Of a DNA stretch of 64,000 nt, positions 7,468 to 17,297 are shown piece by piece. The notes under the pieces are model-generated. The model was given only the letters and a program-made list of their open reading frames with translations. It made no database searches and was not told the origin of the DNA. A program made the translations under genes and the position numbers. This DNA is from Sulfurovum sp. (GTDB lineage: Bacteria; Campylobacterota; Campylobacteria; Campylobacterales; Sulfurovaceae), in contig NVUY01000009.1 in NCBI GenBank assembly GCA_002733215.1, positions 31,103 to 95,102 of the forward strand, written 5' to 3'. The first letter of the stretch is position 1, and the number at the start of each line of letters is the position of its first letter.

Positions 7468-7767
7468 ATGAGAATATTTGCAAGAAAAACACTTAGAGAG
7501 TTTTGGGAACAGTCTAGCTATGCTGATAGTGAGCAAGCACTCAAGGCATGGTATGATGAAGCAAGTAAAGCAGACTGGAAAACACCAAATGACATCAAGG
7601 CACTCTACAAAAGTGCAAGTATCTTAAGAGAGAGCAGAGTTGTTTTTAACATACATGGTGACAAGTACAGAGTTATGGTCAAGATAAACTATCTGTTTTC
7701 TACAATATATATAAGATTTGTAGGCACACATAAACAATATGACAAAATAAATGCAAACGAGGTATAA
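7468..7767 (+). CDS. higB: HigB-family mRNA interferase toxin
   Basis: 99 aa of the HigB toxin family (RelE-like ribosome-dependent mRNA endonuclease). Family signs are the start MRIFARKTLREFW, ADWKTPNDIKALYKSA, and the strand VVFNIHGDKYRVMVKINY followed by YIRFVGTHKQYDKI. It overlaps the antitoxin gene by 17 bases, the usual HigBA layout with the toxin first. The start at 7468 is only a few bases from the -10, so the transcript has a very short leader. Confidence 0.88.
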   Translation: MRIFARKTLREFWEQSSYADSEQALKAWYDEASKADWKTPNDIKALYKSASILRESRVVFNIHGDKYRVMVKINYLFSTIYIRFVGTHKQYDKINANEV

Positions 7768-8146
7768 GATGCAATTTAAAATACTAAAAGAAAAATCTGA
7801 TTATGAAGCAGCATTGAGTAGAATAGACACTATATTTGATGCACAGCCCAACACAGAAGAGGGTGATGAATTTGAGCTGCTGGCTCTACTTATAGACAAC
7901 TATGAAAAGGAGCACCATACTATAGAGCTTCCTCATCCCATAGAAGCCATCAAGTTTAGAATGGATCAAATGGGCTTGAAACAAAAAGACCTTGTATCGT
8001 GTTTTGGGGATAAGTCTAAAGTCTCGGATGTCCTAAACCTAAAAAGAAAGCTAAATCTAAACTACATCAGGAATTTACACCAGAAGCTACACATACCCTT
8101 AGAGGCTTTAGTCTCTGACTATACAATGCCAACTAACAAAGTATAA
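7751..8146 (+). CDS. higA: HigA-family antitoxin with C-terminal HTH
   Basis: 131 aa. Residues about 1-70 are acidic (EEGDEFELLALLIDNYEKEH) and should bind HigB. Residues about 75-125 are an Xre-type HTH (MDQMGLKQKDLVSCF, SKVSDVLNLKRKLNLNYIRN, then HIPLEALV). It blocks the toxin and probably binds the palindrome at 7431-7451. The last 50 bases of the gene and about 26 bases beyond are duplicated at 8965-9040. Confidence 0.88.
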   Translation: MQTRYKMQFKILKEKSDYEAALSRIDTIFDAQPNTEEGDEFELLALLIDNYEKEHHTIELPHPIEAIKFRMDQMGLKQKDLVSCFGDKSKVSDVLNLKRKLNLNYIRNLHQKLHIPLEALVSDYTMPTNKV

Positions 8147-8172
8147 GTGCAAAGCAGAAGGATGGTTTAGAT
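8097..8172 (+). repeat. 76-bp direct repeat, left copy (end of higA)
   Basis: Starts CCTTAGAGGCTTTAGTCTCT and ends GTTTAGAT. It matches 8965-9040 with about two mismatches. This copy is the natural one, because it continues the higA frame. Confidence 0.85.
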
Positions 8173-8188
8173 AAGAAAAGCCCTAGAC

Positions 8189-8251
8189 TAAAGGGGACAG
8201 GCTACTTTTAAGACAAAATATTCTATACTATTCCTAGCAAATCCCATAAAA
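8189..8251 (+). repeat. 63-bp direct repeat, right copy, 5' of a RAYT relic
   Basis: Matches 7112-7174 at 61 of 63 positions and ends 12 bases before the start codon of the RAYT relic. Confidence 0.85.
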
Positions 8252-8263
8252 CAGGAAACAAAA

Positions 8264-8371
8264 ATGCCACGTATAGCAAGAGGAGAAACAGTAGGAGGAA
8301 TCTATCATATTATCAATAGAGGTTGTAAGTCTTTTAGATTAATGGGGACGAGGCTACAATATGACAAATAA
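8264..8371 (+). pseudogene. RAYT (REP-associated tyrosine transposase) N-terminal relic
   Basis: 35 codons reading MPRIARGETVGGIYHIINRG and then diverging to a stop. The P-R-I-x-R-x-x-x-x-G-x-Y-H-I-I-N-R-G pattern is the start of Y1-type RAYT proteins; compare MPRKPRIEIPGYYHIINRG of the intact copy at 62928-63698. A Shine-Dalgarno CAGGAAAC precedes it. Everything after the first motif is lost. Confidence 0.65.
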
Positions 8372-8502
8372 CCTACCTCACCTAAGCTTCTGCATATTCA
8401 CTAATATCTCATGAGGTGCTTTACATATGTATACTATACTCCCTTTCACCTATTTCATCACAATATTTTGACATTTTTTCTTGACTTGGGTATAATTACT
8501 GT

Positions 8503-8733
8503 ATGAGTAAACTTGATAAAGCAAAAGAATACATCGGTGCCGTGAAAGTTTATATGGGTTTCATATTGGCTTCTCTTATGGGAACGGTAGCGGGTACATC
8601 AAAGCTATATCTATCTGGAGAAACACACATAATGTTTTGGATAGGAACAATAGGTATCGTTTTACTTTCTGTAGGGTTTTTATTACTTATGAAACATCTA
8701 CATAAAAAAATAAATGATTTGGAGCAATTATGA
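8503..8733 (+). CDS. Small two-helix membrane protein
   Basis: 76 aa with two predicted membrane helices, about residues 16-33 (VYMGFILASLMGTVAG) and 44-63 (FWIGTIGIVLLSVGFLLL). They are separated by a short polar loop and followed by a basic/acidic tail MKHLHKKINDLEQL. The next tiny ORF overlaps its stop by four bases (ATGA). The pair lies inside the segment framed by the higA-end duplication, so it looks like mobile cargo. Family unknown. Confidence 0.6.
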   Translation: MSKLDKAKEYIGAVKVYMGFILASLMGTVAGTSKLYLSGETHIMFWIGTIGIVLLSVGFLLLMKHLHKKINDLEQL

Positions 8734-8816
8734 TAGAAACAATCGCATTAGCCATCGCATTAAGCATCGCACTCGGTGTCATAACTTATGGAGCTTACGA
8801 ATTTTCAAGAGATTGA
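8730..8816 (+). CDS. 28-residue single-helix membrane peptide
   Basis: The ATG lies inside the previous stop (ATGA coupling), preceded by GGAGCA as ribosome site. The product starts MIETIALAIALSIALGVITY and ends in a polar GAYEFSRD: one hydrophobic helix and a short tail. Coupling to a two-helix membrane protein suggests they act together, for instance as a small membrane complex or a toxin-like peptide. This is inference; no homolog was recognised. Confidence 0.5.
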   Translation: MIETIALAIALSIALGVITYGAYEFSRD

Positions 8817-8964
8817 TACACGTTGACAAGAATATTTAGCTATATTGCTCCACTACTCCTTTGCTGTGACCTAAAGTGCAAACCTACGTTAAAAAAACTA
8901 ACCTATCTCAGCAAAGCCAAAATATTCTTCTGGACATTCACTATCTACTATAATGGCTCTATAT

Positions 8965-9040
8965 CCTTAGAGGCTTTAGTCTCTGACTATACAATGCCAA
9001 CTAACAAAGTATAAGTGCAAAGCAGAAGGGTAGTTTAGAT
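8965..9040 (+). repeat. 76-bp direct repeat, right copy (displaced higA end)
   Basis: Repeats the last codons of higA, its stop codon and about 26 downstream bases, without the rest of the gene. The ORF running into it from 8823 has no independent support. Confidence 0.85.
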
Positions 9041-9066
9041 TAAAGATAGATATAACTATTTATCTT

Positions 9067-9386
9067 TTACTTTTTATTAATATCATCCACTGATTTCTCA
9101 ATCTCAGCGATAAAACTTTCTATCTTCTGTCCAAAACTTTCTATGAAAATTTTTGTTTTTCCAAATCAATGTTAATATGTTCTTTGTCTATCTTGATACC
9201 CACATTTTCAGTCATATCTACTTTACCCTCAGAGATGTCTTTTTGTAAGTTTTGTGCTGTATTCTCAAATGTATTTTTTAGTGTATCAAAAAACTCTCTG
9301 GTTTGGTTAAGGTCGATGTTTAGTTTTCCATCGCCTACTTCTATACCTAATTTTGAAAATAAATCGTTGTCATTTTGTATTGCCAT
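9067..9386 (-). pseudogene. Amphipathic helical protein gene with a frameshift
   Basis: From ATG 9386 (MAIQNDNDLFSKLG) the minus frame runs through EFFDTLKNTFENTAQNL and INIDLEKQK, then stops. One base out of frame the sequence continues FIESFGQKIESFIAEIEKSV to a TAA at 9067-9069. The break lies in CAAAAATTTT around 9150-9160, a homopolymer, so either the gene is broken or the base count is wrong. The rejoined product would be about 107 aa and mostly coiled helix. Function unknown. Confidence 0.5.
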
Positions 9387-9556
9387 ACGTATTCCTTTGA
9401 TAGTTTTAACCATTATAGCATAGTAAAGAAATGCAAGGCATAAAGGTGGAAACTGTCCTCATTAACACCCATTAACAAAAGAGACACCTTCTTAAAAAGT
9501 ACAAGATAAGCCTTAGATACTAATAATGGTATATATTCTTTATTCCAACATAAAAA

Positions 9557-10181
9557 ACCTTGTCCTCAGGGCAAGGTCAGAGTTCATAGGTTCCACCGCT
9601 TGAACTCATGATATGATATCTAGTCAGGGTGGTTGCAGCAAAAGGAGTTGCAATGAGTAGATTCAAAAAGTTGTCCCAAACATTATGGCACTGTCAATAT
9701 CATATAGTATGGGTACCAAAGTATAGATACCGAGTACTAACAGGTGAAATCAAAAGAGATGTAGAAAACCTAATTAGAGCATTCTCACAACAGGAAAAAT
9801 GTGAGATCATAGAATTGAATGTTCAAATAGATCATGTACATCTCCTGGTAATGGTACCACCAAAGATATCAATATCATCTTATGTGGGAAAGCTCAAAGG
9901 AAGAGTTGCCATTAGGATATTGAATAAGTTCAAAAAGTTTAAACAAAAGAAATATTGGGGAAACCATTTCTGGGCAAGAGGATACTGTGTTGATACAGTA
10001 GGGCTTGATAGTGAAATGATACGGCAGTATGTAAAATATCAAGAGAAGAATGAGGAAAGAGCTGAACAGCAAGATAAGTTGTTCTAAGAATTAAAAATAT
10101 GGCAACTACCCTGACACCTTTTAGGTGAAAGGCATGGTATCCCCTTAAAGGGGTTGTCAATACCTGCCCCTCTGGGGTAGG
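9557..10181 (+). mobile_element. IS200/IS605-type element with subterminal hairpins
   Basis: Left hairpin at 9557-9577 (arms ACCTTGTCCT and AGGGCAAGGT) and right hairpin at 10163-10181 (CCTGCCCC and GGGGTAGG) frame a single TnpA gene with no accessory tnpB. A second hairpin with TCCCCTTAAAGGGG lies at 10140-10153. Imperfect terminal hairpins in place of inverted repeats are the mark of this single-strand transposing family. Exact ends and the insertion tetranucleotide cannot be fixed from one copy. Confidence 0.75.
9653..10087 (+). CDS. tnpA: IS200-type TnpA transposase (Y1 HUH)
   Basis: 144 aa from ATG 9653, preceded by AAAGGAG. The HUH metal-binding pair is H61-V-H63 in DHVHLL and the nucleophile is Y126 in IRQYVKYQ. 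The conserved VPKYR, YVGKLKGR and FWARGY blocks are intact. It should nick and rejoin single-stranded DNA at the hairpin ends. An upstream in-frame start at 9629 would add eight residues not seen in the family. The gene looks complete and so could be active. Confidence 0.9.
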   Translation: MSRFKKLSQTLWHCQYHIVWVPKYRYRVLTGEIKRDVENLIRAFSQQEKCEIIELNVQIDHVHLLVMVPPKISISSYVGKLKGRVAIRILNKFKKFKQKKYWGNHFWARGYCVDTVGLDSEMIRQYVKYQEKNEERAEQQDKLF

Positions 10182-10258
10182 ATTTTTATTTCCTTAATAC
10201 ACATTTTATTATTCTCTGTTATAATTAAATATTATTGATATCAGGAAAGGCGGATCTT

Positions 10259-10750
10259 ATGTCAAAAGTAGAATATGTAGGACCAAGAGTAGAGATATCA
10301 CATCATGGTGTCAATTACAGAAGATCAAAAGAAGATAAATATGTTTATCTCATCGTAGCACTGGAAATCCTTAAAGATATAGACAATGATTATGTGATAA
10401 AGCCATCTTACAGTCATGATTTTAAAAATAAAACATTGCAAGAGAGCGATTTTCATACGATTTTAGAATATTATGAAAGTAATGTAGAAGAGTCTATTTT
10501 AGAGGAATGTAAAAAATATAAACAGAAAATACAACATGAAATAGAGTTTGTACAGCAGATACCCCACCTTACAGAAATGGACAAAGAAGTTTGGATAAAA
10601 AACATTGAAATCATGAAAGAGTATAGAGTACAAAGAGCGATAAATAAAATGTATTATATGCATTGTATTCAAAATATAGTACAAGTGATACAACATAAAA
10701 ATATTAAAGAAATAACTGTACCTTTCAATAAATGTTTTTTCATGTTTTAA
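10259..10750 (+). CDS. Hypothetical protein
   Basis: 163 aa from ATG 10259, chosen because AGGAAAGG sits eight bases upstream. The N-terminal half has strand-like segments (VEYVGPRVEISHHGVNYRRS, KYVYLIVALEILKDI) and the middle is a charged helix (ILEECKKYKQKIQHEIEFV). No domain recognised. It directly follows the IS200 element, and a 42-codon ORF overlaps its end. Confidence 0.55.
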   Translation: MSKVEYVGPRVEISHHGVNYRRSKEDKYVYLIVALEILKDIDNDYVIKPSYSHDFKNKTLQESDFHTILEYYESNVEESILEECKKYKQKIQHEIEFVQQIPHLTEMDKEVWIKNIEIMKEYRVQRAINKMYYMHCIQNIVQVIQHKNIKEITVPFNKCFFMF

Positions 10751-10860
10751 ACACACTTCGGGGTTCACTCATCACCGGCAAACCTTCATTACGTGTTAAG
10801 GTCATAGAAGAAAATGATAAAGATAATAATATGCTTGTAAAATTATATATTAACCGCTAA
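10732..10860 (+). CDS. Small ORF or gene relic
   Basis: 42 codons from ATG 10732 in another frame, overlapping the previous gene by 19 bases. It reads TLRGSLITGKPSLRVKVIEE and ends LVKLYINR. The sequence looks protein-like (alternating strands), so it may be the end of a decayed gene. No family recognised. Confidence 0.3.
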   Translation: MFFHVLNTLRGSLITGKPSLRVKVIEENDKDNNMLVKLYINR

Positions 10861-10993
10861 GATCATATCGACCAATAGATTAGAAACGGAAGAAAAAGTA
10901 TAGGCTAAAGGAATGTTCTTTTATACATACTTGTATTTTTTTATAAAATAGTATATAGTTAGGTAAAGTATATACTAGAATAAGGAGTTAACT

Positions 10994-11563
10994 ATGAAAA
11001 TATTATTTTTGATAAAAAAGTACAAAAAGAAAGTTCGAAAAGTTTCACTTCCTTTTATTCTCTTATTTGTTAGTACTGCTGCTCAGGCTTCCTGTACAAA
11101 GCTTGCAAAAGTTGCAGGAATGAAGCAAAATGTATTGGAGAGTATAGTTAAAAAACTCGTAAAAATAGAGTCAACCACAGGTAAGTATAATGTTAAAAAT
11201 CATAGATCCGGTGCCTACGGACGGTACCAGATCATGCCGAGTACCGCAAAATTTTATGCAAAAAAACTCAAAATACCAAGAAATAAATGGAAAAAACCAT
11301 ACAATCAAGATAAAATTTTTAGAGCTATTATGAAAGATAATATTAAAAGCTTAAAAAGAAATGGACATGAAGTCTCAGCATTTTCCCTCTATGCTACGCA
11401 TCAACAGGGCGCAGGTGGTTTTAATGCGATCATGAAAAACAAGACACTGACTAAAAGGCTGGAAAAGAATTTACGTCAAAATTTGCCATCCAAGCTTAGA
11501 AAAGTTAAAAAATCAAGACTTAGAATCACATGGATCAATTACTGGAAAAATAAGTTTGCATAG
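10994..11563 (+). CDS. Secreted lytic transglycosylase-like (lysozyme-fold) protein
   Basis: 189 aa with a signal peptide ending near residue 32 (LPFILLFVSTAAQA). The catalytic-type Glu is E59 in VKIES, followed by the soluble lytic transglycosylase/lysozyme block GAYGRYQIMP (73-82) and STAKFYAKKL. The rest is very basic. It should cut peptidoglycan glycan strands. Small proteins of this sort occur in conjugation, phage and secretion loci as well as alone; here it has no such neighbours. The Shine-Dalgarno AATAAGGAG is clear. Confidence 0.75.
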   Translation: MKILFLIKKYKKKVRKVSLPFILLFVSTAAQASCTKLAKVAGMKQNVLESIVKKLVKIESTTGKYNVKNHRSGAYGRYQIMPSTAKFYAKKLKIPRNKWKKPYNQDKIFRAIMKDNIKSLKRNGHEVSAFSLYATHQQGAGGFNAIMKNKTLTKRLEKNLRQNLPSKLRKVKKSRLRITWINYWKNKFA

Positions 11564-11573
11564 CCTTATTGCT

Positions 11574-11602
11574 CTCGTTCCCATGTTGTACGTGGGAACG
11601 AG
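11574..11602. terminator. Bidirectional hairpin, copy of the dispersed palindrome
   Basis: Arms CTCGTTCCCATG and CGTGGGAACGAG pair at 11 of 12 positions. It lies between the convergent ends of the transglycosylase-like gene and tgt and may terminate both. Confidence 0.55.
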
Positions 11603-11609
11603 GGGAGCT

Positions 11610-14299
<2,690 letters not shown>

Positions 14300-14350
14300 G
14301 CATCTTGCTTGAAGTGTTGCTAAAGTTACCTTATTGTTATCAAAGTGTAC

Positions 14351-14356
14351 TATAAT
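14351..14356 (+). promoter_or_regulatory. Probable -10 element of the nuo operon
   Basis: TATAAT lies 18 bases before the preferred nuoA ATG. No good -35 at normal spacing was seen, which is common for sigma-70 promoters in Campylobacterota. Confidence 0.5.
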
Positions 14357-14373
14357 ATAAAAAAGTGAGTACT

Positions 14374-14733
14374 ATGAGCGATTCTCTTCTTTTAGCTTCC
14401 ATAATGATAGCCGTTTTGGTCATACTCCTCCCGATTCTTTTTCACCTTACAAAATATCTTGGAACTTCAAGTGATAATGTACGTAAAAATGAACCTGTAG
14501 AGGGAGGGATCCGTCTTACACATAAAGATTCATTTGACGGCTTTAATGTCAAGTTTTTTCTGGTTGGGATCATCTTCCTCATTTTTGATGTAGAAGTACT
14601 TTTTATGTTTCCATGGGCTTTAAATCTCGGAGAACTTGGGCTTTTTGCACTTTTGGAAATGTTTGTTTTTATGGGTCTGCTGATTGCCGGACTTGTGTAT
14701 GTCTATAAATCAGGGATATTGAAATGGACTTAA
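14374..14733 (+). CDS. nuoA: NADH-quinone oxidoreductase subunit A
   Basis: About 119 aa, first gene of a 13-gene complex I operon. It has three membrane helices and the conserved loop between helix 1 and 2 (YLGTSSDNVRKNEPVEGGI) near the quinone cavity, then LIFDVEVLFMFPWA. I prefer ATG 14374; an in-frame GTG at 14365 lies almost on the expected transcription start. It overlaps nuoB by 10 bases. Confidence 0.93.
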   Translation: MSDSLLLASIMIAVLVILLPILFHLTKYLGTSSDNVRKNEPVEGGIRLTHKDSFDGFNVKFFLVGIIFLIFDVEVLFMFPWALNLGELGLFALLEMFVFMGLLIAGLVYVYKSGILKWT

Positions 14734-15242
14734 GCAACACACATATGCTGGATGATGCAGTCGTCACGACCACCATAGATACCGTGGTGAGCTGGGGAAG
14801 GGAGGCTTCTTTATGGCCTTTTGTTTTTGGGACCGCCTGTTGTGCCATCGAATTTATGTCAACAGCGGCAAGCCGTTATGACATTTCAAGATTTGGAGCA
14901 GAAGTACTCAGGTTCTCTCCCCGCCATGCGGATCTGCTTGTGGTAGCAGGAACCGTCAGCTACAAACAAGCACCTATCCTCAAGCAGATCTACGACCAGA
15001 TGCCGGAACCCAAATGGGTGATAGCCGTCGGTGCCTGTGCCTGCACAGGTGGTTTTTATGATAACTACACCACATTACAGGGTATCGATGAGATCATTCC
15101 TGTTGATGTGTATGTTGCAGGTTGTCCTCCCCGACCGGAAGCTATTTTAGATGCAGTGCTGGATATAAAGAGACAACTTAAACGCGAGCCTAAATTTGAA
15201 GTGAGAAACACAGATTTCAAAGGTAAACTGGATGATGTCTAA
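14724..15242 (+). CDS. nuoB: NADH-quinone oxidoreductase subunit B
   Basis: 172 aa. It carries the N2 [4Fe-4S] cluster that passes electrons to quinone. The four ligands are C39 and C40 in GTACCAIE, C105 in GACACTGG and C134 in AGCPPRPEA. RYDISRFGAEVLRFSPR is the typical quinone-site segment. It overlaps nuoA and nuoCD, showing tight coupling. Confidence 0.96.
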   Translation: MDLSNTHMLDDAVVTTTIDTVVSWGREASLWPFVFGTACCAIEFMSTAASRYDISRFGAEVLRFSPRHADLLVVAGTVSYKQAPILKQIYDQMPEPKWVIAVGACACTGGFYDNYTTLQGIDEIIPVDVYVAGCPPRPEAILDAVLDIKRQLKREPKFEVRNTDFKGKLDDV

Positions 15243-16863
15243 GACCATAACGCTTGAGAGTGCCACACTTTTTTCCACTATCAAGCATGCCAAAGAAGCA
15301 CTCGGTTTTACATTTCTGCTTGACATCACAGCGGTCGATAATTTGAACAAAGCAACTCCTTCATCCGGGAGGTTTGAACTGATCTATATACTTCGTCATA
15401 ATACCTTCAAAGAGATACAACTCTATAAAGTAGCTCTGGGAGACGAAGATCTTAGTATTGAAAGTATCTCTTCGCTTTTCGGTTCTGCTGATTGGGCGGA
15501 GAGAGAGGTGTATGACCAGTACGGTATCCATTTCCAAAACCATCCCATGCTAAAACGTATTTTAAACCATAATGAATTTGTCGGACACCCTTTAAGAAAA
15601 GATTATGAGATCACCAAAGGGCAGTACTGCACCACTTCTCAGGACCTCATGGATGAGATGAAGCCTCTTTTGGATGCGCGTAAGCTTGACATGAACAAAG
15701 ATGAGCTCATGATAGTCAATCTCGGTCCCTCACACCCTGCCAGTCATGGTACCATTCGAACACTCGCTGCGCTTGATGGTGAAACCATAGTCGCAGCCGC
15801 AGCAGAGATAGGGTATCTGCATCGTGGATTTGAAAAGAGTTGTGAAAACCATAACTACAATCAGATCATTCCTTATACGGACAGACTGAACTACTGTTCC
15901 GCTCTTATGAACAACATCGCTTTTGCCAAGACTGTGGAAGAGATGCTTGATGTCACTCTGCCTGACCGTGGTATATTTATCCGTATTATATTATCTGAAC
16001 TCTCACGGGTGATAGACCACCTTGTCTGTTTGGCTGCCGGTCTTCTTGATATGGGCGGACAGACAAACTACTGGTATCTCTTCAATCCCCGTAATGATGC
16101 TTATGATTTTCTCTCTAAACTCACGGGAGCAAGACTGACGAACTCCTATATGCGTATCGGTGGTATGACCCACGATCTGTATAAGGGTTGGGAAAGTGAT
16201 CTGAATGATGTGTTGAAAAAAATTGATTTTGGGATCACAGAGTCGCTGAAGATGATCACACACAACAGGATCTATAATGACCGCATACAAAATGTCTCTC
16301 CTGTCTCTGCCTCCCAGGCGATAGACTACGGTTTTACAGGACCCAACCTTCGTGCCTCCGGTGTTACCTATGACCTGAGGTTTACTGATCCGTATTACTA
16401 CTATGACAGCTTTGATTTTAATATGGTCATAGGTTCGGTGGGTGACACCTATGACAGAATGATGGTGCGTTTTGATGAAATGCATGAGAGTATGAAGATC
16501 ATCAAACAGGCGATGAAAAGAATTCCCAGTGGTGAAATAAATGTACCCAACAAAGACATTACCATGCCCAGCAAAGAGAGTGTTTATGGAGGGATCGAGG
16601 GGATGATGAACCAGTTCAAGCTTGTCATAGACGGGGTAAAAGTGCCCGAAGGTGAATACTATGGTGCTTTTGAAGCGGCCAATGGTGAGCTTGGATTTTA
16701 TATTGTCAGTGACGGAAGCGGCACTCCCTATAAGGTAAAAGTCAGACCCCCCAGCTTTTACCATATGGCTGCCTACCCCAAGATCATAGAAAACTATCAG
16801 CTGGCTGATGCCATTATGACACTTGGGTCATTAAATATCATAGCCGGAGAGATGGATCGATGA
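15232..16863 (+). CDS. nuoCD: Fused NADH-quinone oxidoreductase subunit C/D
   Basis: 543 aa. Residues 1 to about 135 are the 30-kDa subunit (FELIYILRHN, SADWAEREVYDQYGIHFQNH, LRKDYE). Residues about 155-543 are the 49-kDa subunit (VNLGPSHPASHGTIR, EIGYLHRGFEKSCE, YTDRLNYCSALMNN, and the C-terminal GSLNIIAGEMDR). Fusion is familiar from enterobacteria; Helicobacter and Campylobacter keep C and D separate. The N-terminal part is short. Two ATG codons (15232, 15235) are possible starts. Overlaps nuoB and nuoE. Confidence 0.95.
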   Translation: MMSKTITLESATLFSTIKHAKEALGFTFLLDITAVDNLNKATPSSGRFELIYILRHNTFKEIQLYKVALGDEDLSIESISSLFGSADWAEREVYDQYGIHFQNHPMLKRILNHNEFVGHPLRKDYEITKGQYCTTSQDLMDEMKPLLDARKLDMNKDELMIVNLGPSHPASHGTIRTLAALDGETIVAAAAEIGYLHRGFEKSCENHNYNQIIPYTDRLNYCSALMNNIAFAKTVEEMLDVTLPDRGIFIRIILSELSRVIDHLVCLAAGLLDMGGQTNYWYLFNPRNDAYDFLSKLTGARLTNSYMRIGGMTHDLYKGWESDLNDVLKKIDFGITESLKMITHNRIYNDRIQNVSPVSASQAIDYGFTGPNLRASGVTYDLRFTDPYYYYDSFDFNMVIGSVGDTYDRMMVRFDEMHESMKIIKQAMKRIPSGEINVPNKDITMPSKESVYGGIEGMMNQFKLVIDGVKVPEGEYYGAFEAANGELGFYIVSDGSGTPYKVKVRPPSFYHMAAYPKIIENYQLADAIMTLGSLNIIAGEMDR

Positions 16864-17297
16864 GTTTTGTATTTTCTAAGGAAAACCTTTTAAGAATTGA
16901 AACATTGAAGAAGAGATATCCAAGTCCAAAAGCACTCTGTCTCCCCTGTCTTTGGATGGCTCAGCATCAAGAAGGGTATATAAGTATAGATGCTATTGAT
17001 ACCATAAGTGAAGAGATCGGCATAGCGCCTATGGAGATCTACGGGGTGGTAACATTTTATACGATGTTCCACTTGGAACCGCAAGATAAACTCAATGTCC
17101 AAGTCTGCAAAACACTCTCATGTAAGCTTTGCGGATCTGATGAAATACTGAAACACCTGGAAGGTAAAGACGTCAAGATAAGCCATGTTGAGTGTCTCGG
17201 CTCCTGTGGCACAGCACCGGTGATGCAGATAGATGATGTCTATTATGAAGAGCTAAACCCTGAAAAAGTGGATGAAATCTTAAAGAGTCTTAGATGA
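16860..17297 (+). CDS. nuoE: NADH-quinone oxidoreductase subunit E
   Basis: 145 aa, thioredoxin-fold subunit of the NADH module with the N1a [2Fe-2S] cluster. Ligands are C83 and C88 (CKTLSC), then C112 and C116 (CLGSC). The conserved YGVVTFYTMF block is present. Overlapped four bases by both neighbours. Helicobacter and Campylobacter lack a canonical NuoE, so this operon should encode a complex that truly accepts NADH. Confidence 0.95.
   Translation: MSFVFSKENLLRIETLKKRYPSPKALCLPCLWMAQHQEGYISIDAIDTISEEIGIAPMEIYGVVTFYTMFHLEPQDKLNVQVCKTLSCKLCGSDEILKHLEGKDVKISHVECLGSCGTAPVMQIDDVYYEELNPEKVDEILKSLR

Noticed and set aside
8823..9014. A 63-codon ORF ending in the HigA C-terminus
   Set aside because: Its shared end comes from the 76-bp duplication; the upstream part has no ribosome site or protein character.
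16003..16764. 253-codon minus-strand ORF
   Set aside because: It is a shadow of nuoCD, with no ribosome site or domain.
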